From: Candidatus Borkfalkia avistercoris
GTDB taxonomy: Bacteria; Bacillota; Clostridia; Christensenellales; Borkfalkiaceae
DNA: 56,104 bases
Direction: 5' to 3'
Assembly (NCBI GenBank): GCA_019115995.1
Contig: DXCL01000010.1
Span: 1-56,104, forward strand
The notes under the pieces were generated by a model. The model saw only the letters and a program-made list of their open reading frames with translations. It made no database searches and was not told the origin of the DNA. This document shows positions 41,030-49,704 of this stretch, piece after piece. A program made the position numbers and the translations under genes. Numbering within the stretch: the stretch's first letter is position 1; every line of letters begins with the position of its first letter.

Positions 41030-41572
41030 ATGGAAGACATTACCGTATTTTGTGAAGACGAGGCCCTGCTCCCGCGCGTGAAAGAGCGATTTACGGCGCG
41101 CGGCGTTGCGGCGCGGTACGTCTCCCGCGCGGAGGACGCAGACGATTCCCCCGTCGTTGCGGTCATGCCCCATTGCAGGGAGGCGAGCGCAAAGGCGGCG
41201 GAAAGCTTGCTGGAAAGGGGCTTCGGCGTGGTCGTGATCGTTCGCGCGGAGCATTATGCCGCAGCACGCGCCCGCTTCGGCGAGGCGGGCGGGATCGTTT
41301 TGAAGCTCCCGCTCGATGCAGATCTGTTTGTGCAGGCCGTCGGCATTGCCGGCGGCGTGGGTGCGCGCCTGCGCCGTGCAAGGGACGAAAACGAGACGTT
41401 GAAGAGCAAGTTCGACGATCTCAAACTCGTCGACCGCGCAAAATGTACGCTCATTCAGTATCTTCGAATGACGGAGAGCGAAGCGCACCGTTATATCGAA
41501 AAGCAGGCGATGAACAAACGGCTCCCGAAGCGGGAGATCGCCCTCGAAATACTGAAAACTTATGAAAGCTGA
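41030..41572 (+). CDS. ANTAR-domain response-regulator-like RNA-binding antiterminator
   Basis: The 180 residues contain a degenerate receiver-like domain (residues 1-115; it lacks a convincing phospho-acceptor Asp in the usual DxxLP context), a coiled coil (LRRARDENETLKSKFDDLKL) and a C-terminal ANTAR domain of about 50 residues, VDRAKCTLIQYLRMTESEAH followed by RYIEKQAMNKRLPKREIALE. ANTAR proteins bind paired hexaloop hairpins in leader RNAs and prevent termination; NasR, EutV and clostridial NitR control nitrogen genes in this way. It ends the glutamate synthase operon, 13 bp after the GXGXG gene. Its likely targets are glnN or other island leaders. GAGAGG precedes ATG 41030. Confidence 0.9.
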   Translation: MEDITVFCEDEALLPRVKERFTARGVAARYVSRAEDADDSPVVAVMPHCREASAKAAESLLERGFGVVVIVRAEHYAAARARFGEAGGIVLKLPLDADLFVQAVGIAGGVGARLRRARDENETLKSKFDDLKLVDRAKCTLIQYLRMTESEAHRYIEKQAMNKRLPKREIALEILKTYES

Positions 41573-41628
41573 AAAAGCGGGGCCGAAATCACGGCTCCGC
41601 TTTTTCGCGTTTCCGTCTGCGATCGTTC

Positions 41629-44337
41629 TCACAGCAGTTCTCCGTACCTTTTTACGTACAGCGCCTTCACCGCAGTTGCGAGCGCGATATACGCGACAAC
41701 GGTCACGGCGAGCAGTGCAAAAAAGGAGGGGGAAGGCGCGTAAAACCCGAGCAGGCTGCCGAGCGGCGTATAGGGGATCGCCGTGATCAGGGCGGTGCCC
41801 GCCGCGGTGAGAAGGGTCACGGAGAGCGAAGCGCGGCTCTGTATAAAGGGCACGCGGGGCGTTCTGATCAGGTGTATGATGAGCGCCTGCGTCCACATCG
41901 ACTCGATAAACCAGCCCGCGCGGAAGATCGCGGCAAATTTTTCCTGCGCTTCGGCGCCGAGGGCGGCGTAACTTCCGCCGCACGCCATGGGGCAGACCAG
42001 AAAGTACAGCGAGGCAAAGGTCGTTATGTCGAATATCGAACTGACGGGGCCGAAGTACAGCATGAACTTGCCGACGGACTTTGCCTCCCATTTGCGCGGT
42101 TTTCTGAGGAAATCTTCGTCTACGTTGTCCCAGGGGATCGCCGTGCAGGATACGTCGTAAATGAGGTTGAGCAGCACGAGCTGTATCGCCGTCATGGGAA
42201 GGAAGGGAAGAAATGCGCTCGCCGCCAGAACGGAGAACATATTGCCGAAGTTTGAAGACGCCGTCATCTTTACATATTTGATGGTGTTGGCATACGTTTT
42301 TCTCCCTTCTGCGATGCCGTGTTTCAGAACGGTGAGATCCTTTTCCAGCAGAATGATGTCTGCCGACTCCTTGGCGATGTCTACCGCGGTATCCACGGAA
42401 ATGCCGACGTCAGCCTGCTTCATCGCGGCGGCGTCGTTGATGCCGTCGCCCATGTATCCCACGGCGTGCCCGCGTTCGCGCAGAACGCGCACCACGCGCG
42501 CCTTCTGCTCGGGGGAGAGCTTCGCGAAAACGGTGATCTCTTCCGCCCGTTGCGCGAGCGCCGCGTCGTCGTATGCGTCTACGTCTGCGCCGAGCAGCAC
42601 GCTTTCGGAATCCAGCCCGACCTGTTTGCAAATGCTCGCGGCGACCTTTTCGTTGTCGCCCGTCAGAATTTTTACGCGCACGCCGTACGCAAAGAGGTCG
42701 GAGATCGCCTTTGCCGCGGTCGGTTTGGGCGGGTCGAGAAAAGCGAGGTATCCGATGAGCACCATATCGCTCTCGTCCGCAACCGTGAAGGCGCCGGGAA
42801 CGCCCGATGCGTTTTTCTGTGCGACGGCAATGACGCGCATGCCCTCCGCGTTGAGCGCGTCCGCCTTGGCGAGCACAAAGTTTTTCAGCTCCTCGGTCAG
42901 CGGCAGGATATTCCCTCCATATTCTGCGAAAGAACAGCATTCGAGCATCTCTTCGACGGCGCCCTTTGCGATCAGCTGGCATTTTCCGCTTTCGTCGGAA
43001 ATGATGACGCTCATTCTGCGGCGCTCGAAGTCGAAGGGGATCTCGTCGACCTTGGTGTACACGCCGTCATAGCGGCTTCCGAATATTTTTGCGAATTTTT
43101 CGATGACGGCGATGTCGATGAGATTTTTCAGCCCCGTCTGGTAATAGCTGTTGAGCCAGGCATGGCGGAGCACCCTGTCGTCTTCATCGCCGTGCACGTT
43201 CATGTGTTTTTCCAGAACGACCTTGTCTTGCGTGAGCGTGCCCGTCTTGTCGGTGCATAGTATGTCGATCGCGCCGAGATCCTGTATCGAATTGAGCTTT
43301 TTTACGATCACTTTCTTTTTGCTCATCGCAACGGATCCCTTCGCGAGCGCGGCGGTTACGATCATGGGCAGCATTTCGGGCGTGAGCCCCACGGCTACGG
43401 ATACCGCAAACAGCAGCGCCTGCAACCAGTCTCCCTTCGTAAAGCCGTTGATGAGCAGAACGACGGGCACCATCACGAGCATAAAGCGGATCAGCAGGCC
43501 GGAAACCTTGCCGATGCCCGTCTGAAAAGCGGTCTTGGGCGGCTTGCCGTCCAGCGTTTTTGCGATCCTCCCGAACAGAGTGCCGCTTCCTACCGCCACG
43601 ACAATGCCTCTGCCGCTCCCGCTGACGACATTACTTCCCATAAACGCCAGGTTTTCGCATTCGGGAACGGGCGTGCTTTCATCGGCAGTTGCGCCCGTTT
43701 TTTCCACGGGGGCGCTTTCTCCCGTCAGGGAAGCCTGGCTCACGAAGAGGTCTTTGCAGGAGACGATGCGCATATCCGCGGGGATCATGTCTCCCGCGGA
43801 GAGATGGATCACATCGCCTACAACGATCTCTTCGGGCGGGATCTCCGCCCGTGCGCCGTCTCTTTCCGCGGTCGCGGTCATTGTGACCATTTTGGAGAGC
43901 CTTTCCGCGGCGTTGTCGGAACGGGTGTCCTGCACGAAGCGGAGCACGCCGGATATAACGAGCATCGCCCCGATGATGATGACCGTCGTCGGGTTCTTTT
44001 CGCCTGCGGGGGCGAAAACGATGTCCGTAAAAACGGAAACGAGCGCCAGCACGAACAGGATAGCGGAAAAGGAATTGAAAAACGAATCGACGAGCCGCAT
44101 CGCAAGCGGCCTCTTCTTTTTCGCGCGGATCACGTTTGCGCCGTATTTTTCTCTCCTTTCTTCCGCTTCCGCGCTCCTGATGCCGTGTTCGCCGCAGCGC
44201 AGCGCCTCATAGAGGCGCTCGGGCGAGTTTACGGCGGCAAATTTCATTCTGTCTGCCGCGCCGCCGTTGGCGGCGCTCTGTACGGCTCTCCCGTACATCT
44301 TTTGGAAAAATGTTTTGTTCTTGCGTTCTCTTTTCAT
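41629..44337 (-). CDS. mgtA: magnesium-translocating P-type ATPase
   Basis: The 902-residue type IIIB P-ATPase has an actuator-domain TGES ([16 protein letters not shown]), the phosphorylated aspartate in CTDKTGTLT (D363), nucleotide-binding KGAVEEML, the hinge [29 protein letters not shown], and the MgtA/MgtB-typical helix-4 motif [12 protein letters not shown]. It imports Mg2+ at the cost of ATP. The basic N-terminus ([17 protein letters not shown]) is typical. AAGGAGG precedes ATG 44337. Expression must be controlled by the M-box leader and by the small ORFs and terminators between it and the promoter at 44955. Confidence 0.97.
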   Translation of the reverse strand: MKRERKNKTFFQKMYGRAVQSAANGGAADRMKFAAVNSPERLYEALRCGEHGIRSAEAEERREKYGANVIRAKKKRPLAMRLVDSFFNSFSAILFVLALVSVFTDIVFAPAGEKNPTTVIIIGAMLVISGVLRFVQDTRSDNAAERLSKMVTMTATAERDGARAEIPPEEIVVGDVIHLSAGDMIPADMRIVSCKDLFVSQASLTGESAPVEKTGATADESTPVPECENLAFMGSNVVSGSGRGIVVAVGSGTLFGRIAKTLDGKPPKTAFQTGIGKVSGLLIRFMLVMVPVVLLINGFTKGDWLQALLFAVSVAVGLTPEMLPMIVTAALAKGSVAMSKKKVIVKKLNSIQDLGAIDILCTDKTGTLTQDKVVLEKHMNVHGDEDDRVLRHAWLNSYYQTGLKNLIDIAVIEKFAKIFGSRYDGVYTKVDEIPFDFERRRMSVIISDESGKCQLIAKGAVEEMLECCSFAEYGGNILPLTEELKNFVLAKADALNAEGMRVIAVAQKNASGVPGAFTVADESDMVLIGYLAFLDPPKPTAAKAISDLFAYGVRVKILTGDNEKVAASICKQVGLDSESVLLGADVDAYDDAALAQRAEEITVFAKLSPEQKARVVRVLRERGHAVGYMGDGINDAAAMKQADVGISVDTAVDIAKESADIILLEKDLTVLKHGIAEGRKTYANTIKYVKMTASSNFGNMFSVLAASAFLPFLPMTAIQLVLLNLIYDVSCTAIPWDNVDEDFLRKPRKWEAKSVGKFMLYFGPVSSIFDITTFASLYFLVCPMACGGSYAALGAEAQEKFAAIFRAGWFIESMWTQALIIHLIRTPRVPFIQSRASLSVTLLTAAGTALITAIPYTPLGSLLGFYAPSPSFFALLAVTVVAYIALATAVKALYVKRYGELL

Positions 44338-44382
44338 TGTTTCGTACCTCCTTGTTTGAATTTTCGGGAAGTACGTGCATGC

Positions 44383-44481
44383 TCACCGGAAGCGCGCGGG
44401 CGCAGACCGCGCATGCGGGCGGGCCGCGCCGCTCCGTGGCGGAGCTGCCGTACTTCGGTTGTTGATGCTGCCTGCGTCCAT
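44383..44481 (-). CDS. leader ORF 2 upstream of mgtA (32 codons, Pro/Arg-containing)
   Basis: On the minus strand ATG 44481 is preceded at 7 bp by AAGGAGGTG, the best ribosome binding site in this region. It opens a 32-codon frame beginning MDAGSINNRSTAAPP, with four prolines and many Arg and Ala codons, ending at TGA 44383, 45 bp before mgtA. The product is hydrophilic and basic. It resembles in position and proline content the mgtL-type leader peptides of enterobacteria, whose translation couples Mg2+ and proline levels to mgtA transcription. Whether it regulates or is a coupled small protein is open. Confidence 0.6.
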   Translation of the reverse strand: MDAGSINNRSTAAPPRSGAARPHARSAPARFR

Positions 44482-44529
44482 CGTGTTCACCTCCTTTATC
44501 GGCGCATTGTTTTCAAAAGGGCATAAAAA

Positions 44530-44552
44530 AGGCCGCTCTCTTCGGGCGGCAA
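44530..44552 (-). terminator. third hairpin in the mgtA leader
   Basis: On the minus strand GCCGC pairs with GCGGC around CCGAAGAGA, followed by CTTTTTT (plus coordinates 44524-44550). It directly follows the second terminator. Confidence 0.6.
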
Positions 44553-44584
44553 AAAAATACCGCCGCTTCGGAAAAAAGCGGCGG
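44553..44584 (-). terminator. second terminator in the mgtA leader
   Basis: On the minus strand CCGCCGCTT (44584-44576) pairs with AAGCGGCGG (44568-44560), followed by TATTTTTTTG. It is a strong intrinsic terminator placed after leader ORF 1 and before leader ORF 2. Confidence 0.85.
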
Positions 44585-44613
44585 CGTTTCGCGTTCACGA
44601 AAAATGGGGCCGT

Positions 44614-44634
44614 GCAGACCGATCAAAGGTCTGC
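44614..44634 (-). promoter_or_regulatory. hairpin whose loop carries the stop codon of leader ORF 1
   Basis: GCAGACC (minus strand, 44634-44628) pairs with GGTCTGC (44620-44614). The 7-nt loop (44627-44621) contains the TGA stop of leader ORF 1. A ribosome at the stop codon would melt this hairpin. Confidence 0.6.
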
Positions 44635-44703
44635 CGTGCCGAAAAACATGCGCTTTCGCTTTGTTCCGAATATTGCGTTTGTGTAACTGTAACTGCCTTC
44701 CAT
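44623..44703 (-). CDS. leader ORF 1 upstream of mgtA (26 codons)
   Basis: Immediately after the M-box terminator, ATG 44703 (AAGGTG 5 bp upstream) begins a 26-codon frame reading MEGSYSYTNAIFGTKRKRMF and a few more residues, to TGA 44623. The peptide is aromatic and basic and matches no family I know. Its position, ribosome binding site, stop codon in a hairpin loop and the terminator that follows argue that it is translated and takes part in attenuation. Confidence 0.5.
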   Translation of the reverse strand: MEGSYSYTNAIFGTKRKRMFFGTADL

Positions 44704-44715
44704 AATGCACCTTTG

Positions 44716-44752
44716 TAAAAAAATAAAACCGCGCATCGGAAAGTGATGCGCG
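44716..44752 (-). terminator. M-box expression-platform terminator
   Basis: On the minus strand CCGCGCATC (44752-44744) pairs with GATGCGCGG (44737-44729), followed by TTTTATTTTTTT. It would end transcription when the M-box is bound to Mg2+. Confidence 0.9.
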
Positions 44753-44775
44753 GCGCAAAACAGATTTCTGCTCTT

Positions 44776-44917
44776 CGTCCGAGTTTTAGCATTGCAGGGC
44801 AATGAAACTGTGTTATGATGCACCTTGGATCGATGCAGCCTGTTCAAACCGACGCATGAAGTCTCCTTCAAGTTGCGGCAACAGCCCGTATCCTCTGCAA
44901 TAGCCTCACCTACCGAA
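44776..44917 (-). ncRNA. M-box (ykoK) magnesium riboswitch
   Basis: The minus-strand leader contains the conserved M-box core: GGTAGGTGAGGCT at the 5' side, then GATACGGGCTGTTGCCGCAA, the GGCTGCATCGATCCAAGG segment and a 3' side with TGCAATGCTAAAACTC, in the order expected for the Rfam ykoK family. Binding several Mg2+ ions compacts the RNA and favours the downstream terminator (44752-44716). It controls mgtA, a Mg2+ importer, which confirms the assignment. The transcription start is predicted near 44920. Confidence 0.92.
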
Positions 44918-44926
44918 TACGCCTAC

Positions 44927-44955
44927 ATTATAACCGCAAAAAATGAATGTGTCAA
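44927..44955 (-). promoter_or_regulatory. sigma-A promoter of the M-box/mgtA transcript
   Basis: TTGACA (44955-44950) and TATAAT (44932-44927) on the minus strand, both consensus, are spaced 17 bp. Confidence 0.9.
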
Positions 44956-45066
44956 GCATGTCGGCAAAAATTTTTTACACTTTTTTGCGGTACGTCTGCG
45001 CTTTTTCGCTTTTTCGGCGGCGCGGCGTTTACATAAAACCGCGCGTTTATCGTCAAAATGATATTG

Positions 45067-45095
45067 TTGACAAAAATCGTCCGAGATGTTATCAT
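45067..45095 (+). promoter_or_regulatory. sigma-A promoter of the M60-like lipoprotein gene
   Basis: TTGACA (45067-45072), 17 bp and TATCAT (45090-45095) leave a leader of about 75 nt. Confidence 0.75.
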
Positions 45096-45179
45096 ATTGC
45101 ATCGAGCGACGCATGTGCGCCGCATGGGGGGGAATGATCGCAGAGCCGGAAAACAAACAAAGAAAGGAGAGAATGAGTT

Positions 45180-48100
45180 TTGAAAAGATATGTTTTGCGC
45201 GCGCTTTCCGTAGCGTTGGCGTTCCTTTTGGCTTTGGGCTGTGTATTTGCGGGCTGTACAAAGGAGCCTGCCGCGCCCGAAACGCCGCAAGTTCCCGTAC
45301 AGCCGTCGCCCGACGATCCCGAAACGCCGCAGGAGCCTTCCGTAACGCCTCCGGAGGGGCAGCTGCCCGAGGAGGACGCGTATCCCGACGAACTTTTCAC
45401 GGGCAAGCTTGCAAATACTTCCGCGGTGGGAATGCGCGCGGAGTACCTCGGAACGGTCAGGAGGAGCCTGCCCGAAGTTTCCGACGGCGGTTTGGACAGA
45501 TATCCAGAGTACGGTGTAACGCTGCAAGCCGAAAAAGAGGAAAAGCAGAAGATCATATCAGAAAACGAAATGCTGAACGCGTCGTCTTCCTCTTACGATT
45601 CGATGGACGCGGAGGGGAATCTCTATCTGAACGGGCATGCGACGGGTAAAAAATTATACAAACACACGGCGTCTTTCGGCATGTACGAGGGAGACGTGGA
45701 CGACAGCGAGCCCGCTCTCGTAAAGCGGATCACCTTTCGCCCGCGCACCCGCGGCAACTACGTCACGGGGCTGTATGCGCCGGCGGGAGAGGTCGTAAAG
45801 ATCGAGATGAGCGAAAAGTCTCTTGCCGCCACGGGCGGACTCGTTATTGTCATCGGGCAGGAGCTTGTAAACGGGAGCTCGAACAACATCTGGCTCGAAC
45901 GCGACTTTAACCGCATGCCTGTCATCGTGAACAAAATGACGGTCTCCTCGCAGACGGGATACGTTGGTTCCTATCTGGGCGGGCCGATCTATATAAGGCC
46001 CGTAAGGACGGGCGCGCAGTTCACGGTGACCATCTCCGGCGCGGTCGGCTATTCCCACTATATCCACGGATATACGACGAGGGAAGAGTTTGATTGCAAT
46101 AAAGATTCTTCCGCCCCGTATTTCGATCTCGAAGTGTGGGACGACGGCGTGCGGCATTCCGGGCCGAAAAGCCGCGCCGCACGCTTCGATTACGACGATC
46201 TTTCTTCCGCCGCCGTGCTCTGGGACAAGATCGCGCTCGTTTCCAACAGGGTGCCGTCGGGTTCGCCCGGGGATACGGGCATCGTGTTTTTATACGATCC
46301 GTTCGTTGCGGCGGGCAGTATGGTCGCCTTTGTGGGGCGGTATACCGTCAATTGCCCGCTCTATTGCATGGAAGCCGCGCTCGACGCGTCTTCCGCCGTC
46401 GACGATCCTTCCGACGCTTTTTGGGGCTGTATCCACGAATTCAATCATCATTTTCAAAGATTCGGCTTCGCCCCCGGAGACGAGGTAACGAACAACGCGG
46501 TGAGCTTGGTCGAATACAGCCTGTTCACGCGCGTATCGGCAAAGCGTTCTCTCGGCAGCGCTTCCGAGGGAACGTATGCCGTGGGGTGGAACAGATATAC
46601 GAATCCGAGCTGGTCGCTGCGGCAGACGCTTGCAAATACGGGCGCCAATTCGGGGCTCGATTCGTATGCGAATCTCCTGCATGCATTCGGGCAAGACGCC
46701 TTTATCCGCGCTTGCGCGGCGGGGGAAGGCGCCGGCGGAGCGGACGCATGGTATAAGGCGGTCTGCGACGCCACCGGATACGACATGACCTATTATTTTG
46801 AAGACGTATTGCATCAGACGGTATCGCAAAGCGTTTTGGAGGAACAGGCGAAGAAAAATGCTCCCATGTTCGTGCCCGTCGCCTGTATTTATCAGACGGG
46901 GCGCGGCTATACCCGAAACGACAGGCTGTATTTCAGCCGTACGGCACAGCCGTATGTGATAGAGAAGGGAAAGGAATTTGTGCTCGATCTGAACGAAACG
47001 ATCGTGCTGCCCTCCGGATTCACATATCAGATAGAGAGCGTTACGCAGCCCGTATACGGCGCGCTTTCGCAGAGGGAAGAGGGCGTTTATGCGTATACGC
47101 CGAGCGCCGCGCATAAGGGCTCGGGCACGATCTACGTAACGCTGTCTCTGCAAAAGGCGGACGGCTCGTTCGAAGCGGAAAACGTAACGCTCGTCATCGA
47201 ACTGTATCAGGGGCAGTATCGGCCGAACGTGCTGGAACGCACCGTTTACACCTATTCCGCGGACAAAATGTACGAAACGGCGGCGGAGGCGTATGAGAGC
47301 GGTTATGAAGGTTACGAAAGCGTAAGGGAAGAAGACAACGAAAACCGCGTGCAGAACGGGAACGCGGAGATCTGGGAGCCGAGCCCGGGAACAAACGCCG
47401 TCATGGAGGTCCGCGGCAAGTTTTTGATAGAGAGTACGGGCAAATACCGCGTCGCGCTGCGCGGCAGGCGCTCGGCGGCGCTGTATATTTCCGAAGACGG
47501 CGAAAACTACCGCAAGGCGGCGGCGCTTTATAACGATACCAACGGATCCGGATTCGACCTTTCGGAAGAGGGCCGTTACAGCGACTTTGATTTTTCCAAA
47601 GGGCAGTGGATCTATTTCAAGGCAGTGCTGCTCGTCGATTACGAAAGGGCGTTTATCGGCGTGGGGATGGGCAGGTTCAACGGAGAAAACGTTTCGGTCG
47701 GCTATCTGAACGCTTATCGGAGCTCCTATATGCCCGAACCGTTCGAAACGGAGTACTTCTATACGCGAAGCTACGCGTACGACGGGGAATCATACGGCGT
47801 ATCGCAGACGCTTACAGGGGCGAAATACAGCCCGTGGGACAGCTCGTATCCGATCGAAAACCTTTTCGACGAAGACAGATCCAATTATATCCATTCTGAC
47901 AGGACGTCGATTTCGGAGGACAATCCGTTCGAGGTAGAGGCGGAATTGGGCGCAAAAGTCTGGGCAAACCGCTTTACGATCTACGGCACGGCATACAGAC
48001 CGTACCAGCCAAAAACGTTCAGGCTGTACGGCGGAACTTCCGAGCAGGATATGCGGCTGCTCGCCGACGTCCGGAATGCGGAACGCACGGGCGACAACGT

Positions 48101-48557
48101 GATCGTGGATTTTGAGCCGTGCGAGATCAGCCGCTATAAGCTCGTCGTTACGGATACCTTTGCGGGCGCGCCGAAATATATCGCCTATCGTTATGCCGAA
48201 TTTTCCTATGCGCTGCCGGGCGGATCGATCCTTTCTCCCGACGAGGACATGTTCGTTTTCCGCGGTAACTGGGCAGTAAAAGGCGCGCTTGCGCCCTTCG
48301 GCCACGCATACGAGGGGGAAAACGCTTCCGTCGAGTTCACTTTTGCGGGCACGCGCTTCGCGCTCCTGTACCTGCCGGGAGAAGCGGGAAAGTTTGAAGT
48401 GCTCATAGACGGCAAAGCGGCGGAAAATTTTGCGTCCGCAGCTGCGGGGAGCAGCATAGCTTATCTTTCAGATGTTTTGGAAGAGGGGAACCATACCGTC
48501 GTCGTGCGGAGCAAGGAACGCTTCGGCCTCACCGCCGTCGCGCTGTGGGAGCAATAG
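45180..48557 (+). CDS. M60-like (enhancin/mucinase) metallopeptidase lipoprotein with F5/8-type C domain
   Basis: The 1,125-residue protein starts at TTG 45180 (AAGGAGA 9 bp upstream) with a lipoprotein signal peptide (VFAGC, Cys26) and a Pro-rich stalk. The peptidase domain spans about 180-600 and holds the zinc motif HEFNHHFQ (H419, E420, H423) and a downstream glutamate in NNAVSLVEYS (about E445), the gluzincin pattern of M60 enzymes. Later parts are beta-rich; residues about 864-1010 resemble an F5/8 type C/CBM32 galactose-binding domain (ENLFDEDRSNYIHSDRTS...NRFTIYGTAYRPYQPKTFRL). M60 enzymes cut mucins and other O-glycoproteins, which suggests a host-glycan life style. Substrate is inferred. 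Confidence 0.88.
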   Translation: MKRYVLRALSVALAFLLALGCVFAGCTKEPAAPETPQVPVQPSPDDPETPQEPSVTPPEGQLPEEDAYPDELFTGKLANTSAVGMRAEYLGTVRRSLPEVSDGGLDRYPEYGVTLQAEKEEKQKIISENEMLNASSSSYDSMDAEGNLYLNGHATGKKLYKHTASFGMYEGDVDDSEPALVKRITFRPRTRGNYVTGLYAPAGEVVKIEMSEKSLAATGGLVIVIGQELVNGSSNNIWLERDFNRMPVIVNKMTVSSQTGYVGSYLGGPIYIRPVRTGAQFTVTISGAVGYSHYIHGYTTREEFDCNKDSSAPYFDLEVWDDGVRHSGPKSRAARFDYDDLSSAAVLWDKIALVSNRVPSGSPGDTGIVFLYDPFVAAGSMVAFVGRYTVNCPLYCMEAALDASSAVDDPSDAFWGCIHEFNHHFQRFGFAPGDEVTNNAVSLVEYSLFTRVSAKRSLGSASEGTYAVGWNRYTNPSWSLRQTLANTGANSGLDSYANLLHAFGQDAFIRACAAGEGAGGADAWYKAVCDATGYDMTYYFEDVLHQTVSQSVLEEQAKKNAPMFVPVACIYQTGRGYTRNDRLYFSRTAQPYVIEKGKEFVLDLNETIVLPSGFTYQIESVTQPVYGALSQREEGVYAYTPSAAHKGSGTIYVTLSLQKADGSFEAENVTLVIELYQGQYRPNVLERTVYTYSADKMYETAAEAYESGYEGYESVREEDNENRVQNGNAEIWEPSPGTNAVMEVRGKFLIESTGKYRVALRGRRSAALYISEDGENYRKAAALYNDTNGSGFDLSEEGRYSDFDFSKGQWIYFKAVLLVDYERAFIGVGMGRFNGENVSVGYLNAYRSSYMPEPFETEYFYTRSYAYDGESYGVSQTLTGAKYSPWDSSYPIENLFDEDRSNYIHSDRTSISEDNPFEVEAELGAKVWANRFTIYGTAYRPYQPKTFRLYGGTSEQDMRLLADVRNAERTGDNVIVDFEPCEISRYKLVVTDTFAGAPKYIAYRYAEFSYALPGGSILSPDEDMFVFRGNWAVKGALAPFGHAYEGENASVEFTFAGTRFALLYLPGEAGKFEVLIDGKAAENFASAAAGSSIAYLSDVLEEGNHTVVVRSKERFGLTAVALWEQ

Positions 48558-48590
48558 GACGAGTACGATAGTCGGGTAAAGTAAATAGTA

Positions 48591-48633
48591 AAGGGAGGGC
48601 GTTCGGCTTACAAAAGCCGAACGCCCTCCCTTT
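48591..48633 (+). terminator. strong bidirectional terminator
   Basis: A 19-bp perfect stem (48591-48609 with 48614-48632) with a 4-nt loop separates the M60 gene from the convergent WYL regulator gene. Confidence 0.9.
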
Positions 48634-48671
48634 ATTGCGCCCGTATCGAGGCAGCTTCGGGCAGAATGCCG

Positions 48672-49592
48672 TCAATACAGCGCGGCGAGCTTTTCCGCGC
48701 GCCGTTTTACTTCTTTTGCGAGCGATTCGGGGCTGAGCACTTTGATGCCGTCTCCGAAGGCGAGTATCTTTGAAAAGAGCACTTCGCCGCCGGGCAGGGT
48801 CGCTTCGGCGGTGATGTTTTCTCCCTCTACGCGGATATTGTCGATCCCAAGCCACTCCTCTACGTCGGGGAGTGCTTTTTTCTGTACCGAAAATTTTACG
48901 TCCGTCAGTTCCGCGTTTTCAAAGTTGAATTTCAGGGGAAGATGTGCGCGGTCGATCTCTCTGCGGGCAAAAATCTCTCCCGTTTTGCGCGCGCTCTTGA
49001 TGCGCGCCACCTTAAAGAGGCGAAAATCACTGCGTTTTCGGCACCATGCGTATACATACCAGATGTTTTGTTTATAAACGAGCAGGTGCGGCTCTATCGT
49101 GCGGCGGCTCTCCTTTCCCTCGCGGTCTATATACAGCAGGTCGAGGCATTCGTCGTCCTCCGCGGCGTCTTCCAACACTTTCAGTTTGTCGGAAAAGTCG
49201 TACGCGTCTCCCCATGTCCCGCCGTCCACGATCACCCGCCCCGTGAGGGTCATATCCCGCCTGTCCGCTTTTTGCTGGGAGAGGAGCTTTTCGAGGGCGC
49301 TCTTTACGGCGTCGTCGCGCATCTGCTCGGATAGCGCGCCGAGCGCGTTGACCGCGGCGGCGTATTCCTCCTTCGTAAAAAAGTTTTCGGGCAGTTTATA
49401 TGTGTCCGGCAGGAATATTCCGCCGTTCCTGCCGCGTATTATATCGATGGGCACGCCCGATACGATCAGCTCTTCCAGATAGCGGTGTATGCTCCGCTCG
49501 GAAACGCCGCATGCGGCGGCGAGTTCCGCCGCGCTCGATCTTCTCTTTTTCAGCAGGGTAAATAAAATTTTCAGCATCGCCTGAAACTTCAT
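48672..49592 (-). CDS. HTH (DeoR-like) WYL-domain transcriptional regulator, YafY family
   Basis: The 306 residues have an N-terminal winged helix (RRSSAAELAAACGVSERSIH, then RYLEELIVSGVPIDIIRGRN) and a WYL ligand-binding domain with YIDREGKESRRTIEPHLLVY and KQNIWYVYAWCRKRSDFRLF. A C-terminal WCX region follows. WYL proteins sense nucleic acids or nucleotides and often control neighbouring genes. It is transcribed away from the 101-residue unknown gene, with a palindrome TGACA-N5-TGTCA between them. GGGGAGAG precedes ATG 49592. Confidence 0.9.
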   Translation of the reverse strand: MKFQAMLKILFTLLKKRRSSAAELAAACGVSERSIHRYLEELIVSGVPIDIIRGRNGGIFLPDTYKLPENFFTKEEYAAAVNALGALSEQMRDDAVKSALEKLLSQQKADRRDMTLTGRVIVDGGTWGDAYDFSDKLKVLEDAAEDDECLDLLYIDREGKESRRTIEPHLLVYKQNIWYVYAWCRKRSDFRLFKVARIKSARKTGEIFARREIDRAHLPLKFNFENAELTDVKFSVQKKALPDVEEWLGIDNIRVEGENITAEATLPGGEVLFSKILAFGDGIKVLSPESLAKEVKRRAEKLAALY

Positions 49593-49630
49593 ACAGCTCT
49601 CTCCCCAAATTTTATAAATTTCTTAAAAAT

Positions 49631-49676
49631 ATTTTAATAAATATGACAATACCTGTCAAGTATTTTGCAGTATAAT
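49631..49676. promoter_or_regulatory. divergent promoter region with TGACA-N5-TGTCA palindrome
   Basis: The minus-strand promoter of the WYL gene has TTGACA (49659-49654) and TAAAAT (49636-49631), 17 bp apart. The plus-strand gene has TATAAT (49671-49676) with no clear -35. TGACAATACCTGTCA (49644-49658) is an inverted repeat overlapping the -35 of the WYL promoter and is a likely operator. Confidence 0.55.
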
Positions 49677-49704
49677 GCAGGTATAAAAACGGAGGACAAG
49701 CAGA

